Positions 43,734-52,298 of a stretch of DNA of 64,000 nt are shown here, piece by piece. Source of the DNA: G963422705 sp963422705 (GTDB taxonomy: Bacteria; Poribacteria; WGA-4E; WGA-3G); assembly GCA_963422705.1 (NCBI GenBank), contig OY730443.1, positions 1,860,001-1,924,000 of the forward strand. The letters are read 5' to 3'. The notes under the pieces are model-generated. The model had not been told where the DNA came from. It made no database searches and worked only from the letters and a program-made list of their open reading frames with translations. How positions within the stretch are numbered: position 1 is the first letter of the stretch; each line of letters opens with the position of its first letter. Made by a program: the position numbers and the translations under genes.

Positions 43734-44786
43734 ATGTATAAAATCGGCCTTATCCCTGGTGATGGAATTGGCCCCGAAGTAACGCGTGAAGCGATGAAGG
43801 TCTTCGGGGCGGCAGCTGCGCAGGCAGGATTCCAATATGAAACCGTTGAATATGATGTCGGCGGTGAGCGTTACCTGGCAACTGGCGAGGTGCTACCGGA
43901 ATCTGTCCTAGAAGAACTTCGGGGGCTCGACGCGATTTATCTCGGTGCGATTGGGCACCCGGATGTTAAACCCGGCATTTTAGAAAAAGGAATTCTGCTA
44001 AAGGTTCGGTTTGAACTCGAGCTCTACATCAATTTGCGTCCGGTGAAACTCTATCCGGGAGTGCCCACGCCTCTCAAGGACAAGGGCCCGGAAGATATTG
44101 ATTTTGTCATCGTTCGCGAAAATACCGAGGGACTCTATGCCGGGATCGGGGGATTTCTGAAACGCGGTACCCGCGATGAAGTCGCCATTCAAGAAATGAT
44201 TAACACCTATAAAGGGGTAGAACGTTGTATACGATATGCTTTTGAATTTACCCGTAAGCGTAATAAGGACAACACGTTGACGCTTTGTGATAAGTGTAAC
44301 GTTCTTACCTATGCACATGATTTGTGGCAGCGGGTATTTGCTGAGGTTGGAGAGGACTACCCGGATATTAAGAAAGAACACACGCTTGTTGATGCAACGA
44401 CGATGTGGATGGTGAAAAATCCTGAGTGGTTTGATGTCATCGTAACCTGTAATATGTTTGGAGACATTATCACGGATTTGGGGGCAATGATTCAGGGCGG
44501 GATGGGAATTGCCGCATCCGCGAATTTGAACCCAGAGCGTGTGGCGATGTTTGAACCTATTCACGGTTCCGCCCCTCGCTATACGGGCAAAAATCAAATT
44601 AACCCGATTGCTGCAATCGGGGCGGCAGGGATGATGCTCGAGCATTTCGGACAGACAGAAGCCGCTATAGCCGTTGAGAAATCTATCAGTGCCCTGCTGG
44701 CTAGTGGAAAGATTAAAGAACTCGGGGCCGGGAAAATGGGGTACACTACCGAACAAGTTGGAGACATGATTGCTGAGGAACTCTAA
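43734..44786 (+). CDS. isocitrate/isopropylmalate dehydrogenase family protein
   Basis: A 350-residue beta-decarboxylating dehydrogenase. It has the start KIGLIPGDGIGPEVTREAM, the arginine-rich substrate loop LELYINLRPVKLYPG near residue 98, VIVRENTEGLYAGIGG near 127, and the metal-binding NMFGDIITDLGAMIQGGMGI near 240, followed by EPIHGSAPRYTGKNQINP and the NAD-type loop. These fit 3-isopropylmalate dehydrogenase (leucine synthesis) and the related tartrate/isocitrate enzymes. No leuA, leuC or leuD is nearby, so LeuB is likely but not certain. Confidence 0.85.
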   Translation: MYKIGLIPGDGIGPEVTREAMKVFGAAAAQAGFQYETVEYDVGGERYLATGEVLPESVLEELRGLDAIYLGAIGHPDVKPGILEKGILLKVRFELELYINLRPVKLYPGVPTPLKDKGPEDIDFVIVRENTEGLYAGIGGFLKRGTRDEVAIQEMINTYKGVERCIRYAFEFTRKRNKDNTLTLCDKCNVLTYAHDLWQRVFAEVGEDYPDIKKEHTLVDATTMWMVKNPEWFDVIVTCNMFGDIITDLGAMIQGGMGIAASANLNPERVAMFEPIHGSAPRYTGKNQINPIAAIGAAGMMLEHFGQTEAAIAVEKSISALLASGKIKELGAGKMGYTTEQVGDMIAEEL

Positions 44787-44822
44787 TTTTAGGCGATGTA
44801 GATGGGCAACACCCTGAGCAGT

Positions 44823-45581
44823 TCACTTGAAACGGGCAGTGAAATTAATCCGATCTGAATGGCGACTCCACTTGTTGAAAGTATACATATCGAAGGCACT
44901 CAGCGCTTTGTATCCAGAAGCCTTGAGTAGCCCTTCAATGGTGCCGACATCAAACATTTTTTGCTGGTGAATTTCCTGAAATCGGTGGAACCGTGCCCCG
45001 TCTCGAATAAAAAAAGTGAGTCGAGTTGTGCATGTTTTCGAGTGATGGAAGTAACTGTTCTTCCAGATGTAGGTATAGTCTTCGTGATTTTCAGCGAACG
45101 TCCTATTGTGAAAATGCTCGACGATGTTTCGCTCAGTTGTGACGTCAAAGATAAATAGTCCATTGGGTGCTAAATGCTCAGAAACCGCTTCGAAGATACT
45201 GCTTAATTCATCTTCATCGCGAACATAGTTAATACTATCATAGGTACAAAGGATTGTATCAAACTGCTGGTTTAACTGAAAATTGAGCATGTCGCCTTTA
45301 TAGAATTCAATGTCTAAATTCGCCGTTTCCGCTTTTTGGTGCGCGATGTCAAGCATACCGTTTGCCCTATCAATGCCTGTCATCTCATAGCCCCTTGAAC
45401 CTAACAGCACCGTTAAAGCTCCTGTACCACAAGCAATATCTAGGATACGCCGGGGCTTACAATCGTATTTATCAAAAAGTGATTCAATATAGAATGCCCA
45501 ACGCGTGTAGTTGACATTTTTCATCATCCTATCATAGGCGTAGGCAAATTTTTCATAAGGGGGTGTGAGTTGCATCGACAT
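44823..45581 (-). CDS. class I SAM-dependent methyltransferase
   Basis: A 252-residue protein with the SAM-binding motif ILDIACGTGALTVLLGSRG near residue 45, the acidic MTGIDRANGMLDIA, YKGDMLNFQLNQQFDTILC and the NGLFIFDVTTE strand. This resembles the Methyltransf_25 type with an added C-terminal beta domain. Substrate unknown. ATG 45581 has GAGGA 5 bases upstream and overlaps the preceding membrane protein gene by 29 bases. Confidence 0.88.
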   Translation of the reverse strand: MSMQLTPPYEKFAYAYDRMMKNVNYTRWAFYIESLFDKYDCKPRRILDIACGTGALTVLLGSRGYEMTGIDRANGMLDIAHQKAETANLDIEFYKGDMLNFQLNQQFDTILCTYDSINYVRDEDELSSIFEAVSEHLAPNGLFIFDVTTERNIVEHFHNRTFAENHEDYTYIWKNSYFHHSKTCTTRLTFFIRDGARFHRFQEIHQQKMFDVGTIEGLLKASGYKALSAFDMYTFNKWSRHSDRINFTARFK

Positions 45582-45975
45582 CGCGTTCCTCGGTTGCTCT
45601 TTTAAACCCGACAGAGGCATTCATCATACGGAGAAGGGTGTTAATTTCTTCAGCATCCCAAAACTCATCAGCGTTTGCTTCCATTGCATATCTTCCAGCC
45701 TCTTTAATTTTTCGGAGACTAATTTTTCCGGTCAGGAAGCTAAGTGGCAGCTGCTGCCCAGCGTTCTTAACACGTTCAAATGTTTGGTGAATATAGGCGC
45801 GTTCAACGTCTTCAGGTGCCTGTTTAATCAGTGAGTCTTTCACCATTGTTGTTCCGAAGCTAAACAGTTCTTTAATGATAAACCATTGTAAAATGGCAAG
45901 ACATACGATGACTATTAAGATAACAATCAAAACTTTACTGATAGGGTTAGTCCATTTCCGGTTCTGAGAAGTCAT
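45553..45975 (-). CDS. single-pass membrane protein of unknown function
   Basis: A 140-residue protein with one strong transmembrane helix near residues 13-35 (VLIVILIVIVCLAILQWFII) and a soluble tail rich in helices (DVERAYIHQTFERVKNAGQQ, DEFWDAEEINTLLRMMNASV). Its positively charged start suggests the tail is outside the cytoplasm. It heads a two-gene unit with the overlapping methyltransferase and has a good promoter at 46113-46141. I recognise no family. Confidence 0.65.
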   Translation of the reverse strand: MTSQNRKWTNPISKVLIVILIVIVCLAILQWFIIKELFSFGTTMVKDSLIKQAPEDVERAYIHQTFERVKNAGQQLPLSFLTGKISLRKIKEAGRYAMEANADEFWDAEEINTLLRMMNASVGFKRATEERDVDATHTPL

Positions 45976-46344
45976 ATAGGGGTTACCTCGAAGTTATAAT
46001 TCACGAACATTGTATGAAAATCAAAATCTTCATACGTTGCCTTTTTGTTTGCAAGCGCGCTTTATCGGGGTGTCTAGCGACGATAGCTTGGGAATTTTGC
46101 TCTTTTTAAGTTAGTGTATCATTTTATGGTAACGCTGTCAATTGTTTTGTATCGGATGCTAGAGCCATTCAATTTTCTAGATGTTCTCATATTTGCGAAG
46201 GCTGTCGCAATCCAAAACCCTTCAACCCTTCTACAAGGTTCTTGTGGGAGGGTGTCCGTTCTGAATGGGTAACGAAAAGAAGAGGTCTTTCAAGAACGGA
46301 TTAAACACCCTAAACCGCTACCCGGAGTGGGATAAAAATCAAAT
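45976..46344. other. divergent intergenic region (369 bases)
   Basis: Separates the minus-strand membrane protein gene from the plus-strand GTPase gene. It contains the minus-strand promoter at 46113-46141. No clear promoter or Shine-Dalgarno for the GTPase was seen, and no RNA gene. Confidence 0.5.
46113..46141 (-). promoter_or_regulatory. sigma70-type promoter for the membrane protein-methyltransferase pair
   Basis: On the minus strand TTGACA (46136-46141), a 17-base spacer and TACACT (46113-46118), about 135 bases before the start at 45975. The hexamers equal those of the promoter at 11961-11989. Confidence 0.65.
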
Positions 46345-47442
46345 ATGAAAATAGGCATTGTAGGCAGGCCGCACGTTGGAAAAACGACGGTTTTCAACGC
46401 ATTAGGGCACACCACAGCGGAAATTGGGGGGTATACGGGACGTTTGGAGACAAACCGCTGCACGATTAACGTCCCGGATGAACGTTTAACCCGTTTAGCG
46501 ACAGTGCTCAAACCGAAAAAAGTTACGCCCGCAACAATAGATTATGTAGATGTCGCTGGCGTGCTGCAAACGGATGTAGCAGCTGCAGAATTAGATTCCG
46601 GAATTTTGGCCAGCCTTCGGACAGTCGATGCGCTCGCGCACGTCGTGAGGCTTTTTGAGGATGAAACGGTTCCACACGTTGATGGAACTGTTAATCCGAA
46701 GCGCGATATTGAAAACGTCGAACTCGAATTTACGTTTGCCGATTTGCAGGTGATTGAAAGGAGACTTGCGCGCCTCCGTAGGTTACTTCAAAACCAGAAA
46801 TCACTCGAACATCAAGCTGAACTTCGACTTTTAGAAAAATGTCAGCAGACTTTAGAAGCCGGTACGCCTCTCCGCTCGATAGCCCTGTCTGATAATGAGG
46901 AAAAATTAATACGGGGTTACGGATTTTTGACCCAAAAGCCGCTCCTGCTCATCTGCAATATCGGTGAATCACAATTAGATAGCGTGGATGACATTATTAA
47001 CCGATTTTCTAAATACGAGAAGCATGAACGCACAGCGATTTTTGTGCTGGCGGCGCAATTGGAAATGGAAATCGCGCAACTCGAACCATCGGAAGCAGAG
47101 GGGTTTGTAGCTGAAATGGGGTTGGGAAAATCAGCCTTAGCGCGTTTCATACAGACTTCCTATCGGCTACTGGGGTTAATCACATTTTTTACGGGAAACA
47201 CTAACGAAGTTAAAGCGTCTACGCTTCGTGAAGGACAAACCACCGTTGAGGCGGCCGGTGTTATCCATACAGACTTTGAACACGGCTTCATCCGGGCAGA
47301 GATTATTAATTGGCTCGAATTGGAGATGTGTAACGGTTTTCTGCAGGCACGAAGCCAGGGACGGCTGCGAGTTGAAGGTAAAACATACCAGGTTCAAGAG
47401 GGGGATGTCTTGACGATTTTAGCGAATCCTACATCACCCTAG
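46345..47442 (+). CDS. ychF: YchF/Obg-like P-loop NTPase
   Basis: A 365-residue protein of the Obg-related YchF family, which hydrolyses ATP rather than GTP and binds ribosomes. G1 is GIVGRPHVGKTTVFNALG at residue 4, G3 is YVDVAGVLQTD, and the NKxD position reads LLICNIGESQL, the YchF type lacking the guanine-specific motif. A coiled insertion (about 140-190) and the C-terminal TGS-like DUF933 domain (GLITFFTGNTNEVKASTLRE, IHTDFEHGFIRAEIINW) complete the protein. G1 deviates from the usual GLPNVGKS, so it may be a divergent paralog. Confidence 0.87.
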   Translation: MKIGIVGRPHVGKTTVFNALGHTTAEIGGYTGRLETNRCTINVPDERLTRLATVLKPKKVTPATIDYVDVAGVLQTDVAAAELDSGILASLRTVDALAHVVRLFEDETVPHVDGTVNPKRDIENVELEFTFADLQVIERRLARLRRLLQNQKSLEHQAELRLLEKCQQTLEAGTPLRSIALSDNEEKLIRGYGFLTQKPLLLICNIGESQLDSVDDIINRFSKYEKHERTAIFVLAAQLEMEIAQLEPSEAEGFVAEMGLGKSALARFIQTSYRLLGLITFFTGNTNEVKASTLREGQTTVEAAGVIHTDFEHGFIRAEIINWLELEMCNGFLQARSQGRLRVEGKTYQVQEGDVLTILANPTSP

Positions 47443-47488
47443 CCGCTCCATTTCTCATGGGTGAGGAACTTTACGCTTCTAATCTTCT

Positions 47489-48142
47489 CTAATCTTTTCT
47501 TTTATCTCTGACTTCAGCAATTGCTTGCATTATCTGGCGCCCCATGTGCTGATACAGTTCGCGTTTCACGTCAAACTTGTCCAGCCCTGTAAACTTAATA
47601 GGTTTCCCAACGGTTACGGTTAGTTTCGTACGACGGAGACGTTTACTTCCGCGAGGCAGCATCAATTCCGCGCCGCTGTGAAAAACAGGTAACGTTGGAA
47701 CGCCTGCCCGGTTCACAATAAAGCAGACTCCGTCATGTGCATTTCCTAAATTCCCATCAATACTACGGGTACCTTCCGGAAAGATGAGCACGACGTTCCC
47801 CTCCTTCAGGAGTGTAATAGTCCGCCTCAACGCCCCCAAGTCAGCTGCACCCCGATTCACAGGGTAGGCGTTATATGCTGAGATGAGTTTTCCCAAGCCC
47901 GGAACGCGAAAGACGTTGCTACGCGTCATAAAGTGAACCTCGCGATTTGCTGCGGAACCGACAATAACCGGGTCAAGGAAACTAACGTGGTTTGAAACCA
48001 GCAGTACCCCACCCTCGCGAGGAATGTGTTCAACCCCACTCGCTTCAAGGTGCCCCATGCTTTTACAGAAGAGACTTGTCAGTCTATGTCCCCATCGGTA
48101 CACAGAACGTGGGGTCCAGAATTGATTATTGGTATACCACAT
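47489..48142 (-). CDS. plsC: 1-acyl-sn-glycerol-3-phosphate acyltransferase
   Basis: A 217-residue membrane-associated acyltransferase making phosphatidic acid. The two family motifs are present: VSNHVSFLDPVIVGSA (NHxxxxD) near residue 50 and LIFPEGTRSIDG near residue 118, with AGVPTLPVFHSGAELMLPRG as the third block. ATG 48142 is preferred to a TTG one codon earlier; no clear ribosome binding site is seen. It converges with the YchF gene. Confidence 0.92.
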   Translation of the reverse strand: MWYTNNQFWTPRSVYRWGHRLTSLFCKSMGHLEASGVEHIPREGGVLLVSNHVSFLDPVIVGSAANREVHFMTRSNVFRVPGLGKLISAYNAYPVNRGAADLGALRRTITLLKEGNVVLIFPEGTRSIDGNLGNAHDGVCFIVNRAGVPTLPVFHSGAELMLPRGSKRLRRTKLTVTVGKPIKFTGLDKFDVKRELYQHMGRQIMQAIAEVRDKRKD

Positions 48143-48330
48143 CAAATTTTCAAGAGGTTTATGGTTTCGTATGTTACCTTAATTATTATATCAGATTTCG
48201 CCTCGGCATTCAAGAGAATTCAATCTATCGTTTTCGTTTATGAGGAGTTTTTAGGGAGGAAGACTGCCTCAAAACGACTGTTAAAACTAAATTCCTATGG
48301 CTGAACGGTGTTGTCACGGAACATCTCTTT

Positions 48331-50271
48331 TTAAAACATAAATCGATACATCGGCCGTTCTAAGGCGATGCCGATTAACGTCCACACCGCGCCTACAATG
48401 AATTCACCGATAACAAGCCCGATAAAAAATGGCATCGCACGACGATAAGTGCGTAAACCCCCAGTTTGAAAAAGTATCACTTTGATTCCCCACGACAGGA
48501 AAATCGAGAACCAATACCAACTTGTGTTCCAAAAACTTAGCGAGAGGGCATAGCCGGCAGGATGGAATGGCCACCAGATAAATCGGCGACGGAGCACCAT
48601 CAATAATGTTGTTAAGGCAATCGCACCACTGGAAGCAGAAACTGCACCAATATCTATAGATTGCGGGTTAATCAACCACAGCTTTAGCTGCTCATAAGTC
48701 CAACGGCATTGAGCTTGCTCACCGTAAACGGCACCTCCATAGTGATAGCCTTGGGCGTAGTATGCCCACGCCGAAGAGATTGTCCCGGCTATAGTTACTA
48801 AGATGATAGAGAGCACAAAACGGTTGTGAATCAATCCGCGTACCTGTGCTACTTTGAATCCCTCTAACATAATCGGCATCGGATGAGAACGGTAGGAGCG
48901 GTTGAATCCGTGAAACATACTGAACGTTGTTAGTCCCTCTGCTCCAATGCGACGGGTGCCAAAGAAAGAGACTAGTACCTTATCGGGCCGCCAGGGAACA
49001 TCGTGCGCTGGAGGCCCCACTTCAGCCCGAATACGTGTAATCGCCACCGCTAGCGCGAAGAAGAGTGTGAAATAACCCGCAGTGCTCAGTATTGATGCCC
49101 CTGCACTTTTGAAGAAAAAGAAAATAAAAACACTTCCGAATAGTAAGCCGGCAATCGCAAAACTTGTAACTCGACTACTTTTAACATCCGTCCTATTACT
49201 GAAAGCGTTCTTCACTTGGCGCATAATGAATTTTCGAGTCAACCAGATTGCCGAAATCCCTAGGCAAAACCAGGCACCAAAAGATTGCGCATCGAGAAAT
49301 GGAAACCCCGGCAGGTGGCCAATTCCCGCCATTGTGCCCCACACGCGCGTTATTTTATGGAAAAGATAGAAAAACCAAATCGAGAATGAGAGCTCTAAAG
49401 GGATGAAAAAGCTCATTCCAATTGCAAACGGATAAACCGCAATCGGAAGTCTACCAATCGCATTAAGTGGTTTTGTTTGGAAATACTGCCCTAAATTGTA
49501 GAGGCTGCCCCCTAATCCCGGGACAGTTGGAAAAAGAAAATGGAGCCCGTTAAGTAAATTCATTCCACCGGCAAGTATCGCTCCTAGCAGAAACAGCCGA
49601 TTTGTAAGCAAGCTCCGGCCCCCTTTTTCTGTCAAATGAAGCGGAATCTGAATCACTGGATAACTTAATTTCTCATGCGTTACCCATTGCTGGCGGATAA
49701 GCAGTGTGATACAAAGCATCATACACGTTAACACGATAATGAGGGAGCACCACGATAATACCGGAGTCATCCAAAGTTGTAAGTGTTCTGAAGTGTGAAG
49801 TGAGCCTTCCCCTTGATAAAATGTTGCTAACACACTCCGCTCTTTGATAGTCAGCCACGGCGGCATGTGCTGATGAAACAGTTCTCCCCACTCATTCTCA
49901 GGACTCGCGAACCATATAGGATAGGTAAGTAGAGGCCACAATATCTGAAGCGTGTCATGCCCAGCCAGGGAGGACGCAATGGATAACAGGAGGTACACCA
50001 CCATTAATTCACCATCGCTGAGGCTTGCATTTTCTCGTATTGTTCGGAGTAGCGGATTTATCGCCATCAGGAGGAGAATAATAAAAATGACATTAAAATA
50101 GACGGTGGATACGGTAGGGAAACTCTGGCCGCTGCTATAACCGGAAGGGCCCCAGTTAATCATCAGCCAGTAGGAATTTGGAATGGTTAAAATGAGCGCG
50201 ATAATTACCGCGCGGACGCTGACATTTTTTCGTTTTGTTCCGATGTTGTTTTGATTGGAAGCGTTCGGCAT
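48331..50271 (-). CDS. large polytopic membrane protein (DUF6785/DUF6784-like)
   Basis: A 646-residue protein with a dozen or more hydrophobic segments: AVIIALILTIPNSYWLMINW, VYFNVIFIILLLMAINPLLR, SLIIVLTCMMLCITLLIRQQ and others up to the C-terminus. Conserved-looking loops include ENASLSDGELMVVYLLLSIA, THEKLSYPVIQIPLHLTEKG and EVGPPAHDVPWRPDKVLVSF. This layout fits the DUF6785/DUF6784 proteins common in planctomycete-like and Poribacteria genomes, which are of unknown function and recall oligopeptide transporters in size. A promoter lies upstream at 50352-50380. Confidence 0.75.
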   Translation of the reverse strand: MPNASNQNNIGTKRKNVSVRAVIIALILTIPNSYWLMINWGPSGYSSGQSFPTVSTVYFNVIFIILLLMAINPLLRTIRENASLSDGELMVVYLLLSIASSLAGHDTLQILWPLLTYPIWFASPENEWGELFHQHMPPWLTIKERSVLATFYQGEGSLHTSEHLQLWMTPVLSWCSLIIVLTCMMLCITLLIRQQWVTHEKLSYPVIQIPLHLTEKGGRSLLTNRLFLLGAILAGGMNLLNGLHFLFPTVPGLGGSLYNLGQYFQTKPLNAIGRLPIAVYPFAIGMSFFIPLELSFSIWFFYLFHKITRVWGTMAGIGHLPGFPFLDAQSFGAWFCLGISAIWLTRKFIMRQVKNAFSNRTDVKSSRVTSFAIAGLLFGSVFIFFFFKSAGASILSTAGYFTLFFALAVAITRIRAEVGPPAHDVPWRPDKVLVSFFGTRRIGAEGLTTFSMFHGFNRSYRSHPMPIMLEGFKVAQVRGLIHNRFVLSIILVTIAGTISSAWAYYAQGYHYGGAVYGEQAQCRWTYEQLKLWLINPQSIDIGAVSASSGAIALTTLLMVLRRRFIWWPFHPAGYALSLSFWNTSWYWFSIFLSWGIKVILFQTGGLRTYRRAMPFFIGLVIGEFIVGAVWTLIGIALERPMYRFMF

Positions 50272-50351
50272 CAAATCCGTTGACTTGTTTTATCAGAATC
50301 ATTTGCATCTGAAGGTTTATCGGGGAAATCCATTACCTAAACCTATCAGAT

Positions 50352-50380
50352 ATTTTAGTTTACACAACACCGGTTCTCAA
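50352..50380 (-). promoter_or_regulatory. promoter of the large membrane protein gene
   Basis: On the minus strand TTGAGA (50375-50380), a 17-base spacer and TAAAAT (50352-50357), about 80 bases before the start at 50271. Confidence 0.55.
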
Positions 50381-50468
50381 TTTTCTTACCGTCTTACGCG
50401 ATATGATAAGCAAGCCTCTTTTTCCTGTTAACCTAGAGTTCTCGTTAATTCAACCCGTTTCATATCTC

Positions 50469-50510
50469 CCTCGCGGATGGGCAATCCTTAAAATCGTTCC
50501 ATCCGCGAGG
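50469..50510. terminator. 12-bp perfect GC-rich stem-loop
   Basis: CCTCGCGGATGG (50469-50480) and CCATCCGCGAGG (50499-50510) are exact reverse complements with an 18-base loop. On the minus strand it follows the cytochrome-like lipoprotein gene by 57 bases and precedes the next promoter. No T tract follows, so it is either a factor-assisted terminator or a transcript-protecting hairpin. Confidence 0.6.
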
Positions 50511-50567
50511 CCTCCAACATTTTAGCATTGACTCAAAGGTGACAAAATGATATGATACAGAAAAGGG

Positions 50568-51101
50568 TTAGTTGTCTTCGGCACCTTCAGTAATCCAATC
50601 AATGAAGCGCTGGATTTGTTCTTTGTCTAAAGGCAGGCCGCCAGGAGGCATGCCTCCCCCGTCGATGCGCTTGACAACGAGGCTCCCTTTGCCATCTCCC
50701 GCAACGAAGGCGGGCCCGCTCACTCCGCCTTGTTTGAAAGCGTTGTACATCGTCAAATTCAGATTCGCTGCGCCGCCCGCAACGTGGCATCTGGGAGTTG
50801 CACACCGTTCTGCGAGAATAGGGGCAATGTCGTTTTTAAAGGAAATCGCAGGTTCTTCAATAACTTCAGGAGGCTCAGGGACATCAGCTTCCTCAACTTG
50901 AGACGAGGGTTCAACAAGTGGGGACGTTGTCGCAGGTTGCAAAACGTCTATTCTCCCGCCAGTTCCATCTTCAACCGCGTCCCCTTCGTCCCCGCAGCCA
51001 AGGATGAAAACTGATATCAGTAGAACGCTGACAGCAAGAAATCCGAACGACATTGAACGATAGTGTCGCCCAATCCTGGAATTTAAACATGGATGAATCA
51101 C
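50568..51101 (-). CDS. lipoprotein with cytochrome c-like CX4CH domain
   Basis: A 177-residue envelope lipoprotein. The signal region (FGFLAVSVLLISVFILGC) ends in a lipobox. An acidic, Pro/Glu-rich linker (about 45-95) leads to a domain reading ISFKNDIAPILAERCATPRCH followed by VAGGAANLNLTMYNAFKQGG and a GGGMPPGGLPL loop, then QIQRFIDWITEG. This is the order of small c-type cytochrome domains, with CATPRCH (CX4CH) as heme site and the MPP methionine as possible ligand. GTG 51101 has AAGGAG 9 bases upstream and is preferred over ATG 51053. Confidence 0.75.
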   Translation of the reverse strand: MIHPCLNSRIGRHYRSMSFGFLAVSVLLISVFILGCGDEGDAVEDGTGGRIDVLQPATTSPLVEPSSQVEEADVPEPPEVIEEPAISFKNDIAPILAERCATPRCHVAGGAANLNLTMYNAFKQGGVSGPAFVAGDGKGSLVVKRIDGGGMPPGGLPLDKEQIQRFIDWITEGAEDN

Positions 51102-51298
51102 AATGTAATGCTCCTTATTTTCAGAAAAATGTATCTGTTCAATTGAAAATCTGGTTTGCCTGTACGGGGTGCCTAATCCCAATTAAATAAAATGGAATCA
51201 TACCTATTTTTATTGAAACACGTCCTTGGAACCCCGCGTGGTAGCAGATGATATTTTATTTTACCTATAGCATACCATAAAACAGAGGAGAGATGCAC

Positions 51299-52243
51299 AT
51301 GAAAATTTTGATTAATACTGACATAACACGAGAACATCAGGCGCAAATTGTATCAGTGTCCGAAGAGATTCGCCCTGTTTACCCTAAGAACTGGGATGAA
51401 GCACGTCGAGAAGTGGTTGATACCGATATTGTTTTCGGAGGGTTTAACAGAACGCTTTTTGAGCATGCTAAGCAACTCAAATGGGTCCAAGTACTTTCTG
51501 CAGGAGTTGATGGGCTTCTGTTTCCTGAATTTGTCAAAAGCGATGTCATCTTAACAAGTGTGAAAGGATTCGTTGGCCCGCATTTGGCAGACCAGACTTG
51601 GACTTTAATTCTCGGGTTACTCCGCGGTGTTGGGCGTTCTGTTCGAGAACGGACATGGGAAAATCGCATGTCCATCAGGTTAGGAACGTGGGAACTGAGT
51701 GAATGCACGCTCGGTATCGTTGGGCTGGGTGGAACAGGGATTGATGTAGCCAAACGTGCTCAAGGATTTGATATGCATGTCATTGCGGTTGAACCGGAAT
51801 CGGTAGCGGCCCCGGCGTTTGTACACGAAGTCTGGAACATGAACCGGTTCCATGATTTGCTGGCAGCGTCCGACATCGTTTCCATTTGTGCTCCCTTAAC
51901 CCCAGAAACATATGGCATGTTTGATGATGCAGCGTTCGAGCGGATGAAACGGCACGCATTGCTTATTAACGTTACGCGCGGCAAAATCATAGATAGTCCG
52001 GCGCTAATCCGCGCGCTGAAGACAGAAATTATTGGCGGCGCCGGGCTGGATGTTACGCCAGAGGAACCCCTGCCTGATGATAGCCCGCTGTGGGATATGC
52101 CGAATGCGATTGTTACGCCGCACGTCGCTGGTGGTTCACCCATTCGTCTTGAACGCACCGTTGGCCTCTTCTGCGATAATCTCGAACGTCTCCTGGTTGG
52201 TAAATCCCTCCTGAGTGTGATTGATAAAGAAAAAGGGTATTAA
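51299..52243 (+). CDS. D-2-hydroxyacid dehydrogenase
   Basis: A 314-residue NAD-dependent 2-hydroxyacid dehydrogenase. It has the nucleotide-binding motif LGIVGLGGTGIDVAKRAQGF near residue 145, the catalytic Arg in INVTRGKIIDSPALIRAL near 226, Glu in TPEEPLPDDSPLWDMPN and His in IVTPHVAGGSP near 277. The N-terminal half keeps LKWVQVLSAGVDGLL. GAGGAG 8 bases upstream selects ATG 51299 over ATG 51293. It is the only plus-strand gene of a catabolic cluster whose other members are on the minus strand. Confidence 0.92.
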   Translation: MKILINTDITREHQAQIVSVSEEIRPVYPKNWDEARREVVDTDIVFGGFNRTLFEHAKQLKWVQVLSAGVDGLLFPEFVKSDVILTSVKGFVGPHLADQTWTLILGLLRGVGRSVRERTWENRMSIRLGTWELSECTLGIVGLGGTGIDVAKRAQGFDMHVIAVEPESVAAPAFVHEVWNMNRFHDLLAASDIVSICAPLTPETYGMFDDAAFERMKRHALLINVTRGKIIDSPALIRALKTEIIGGAGLDVTPEEPLPDDSPLWDMPNAIVTPHVAGGSPIRLERTVGLFCDNLERLLVGKSLLSVIDKEKGY

Positions 52244-52298
52244 GACGGGCACATACTTCGAAAATCCTGTTTGTGGATTGATGAAACGCGTCGATATC

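Noticed and set aside
43998..44756. 252-codon minus-strand frame
   Set aside because: Antisense to the isopropylmalate-type dehydrogenase; no ribosome binding site and improbable composition.
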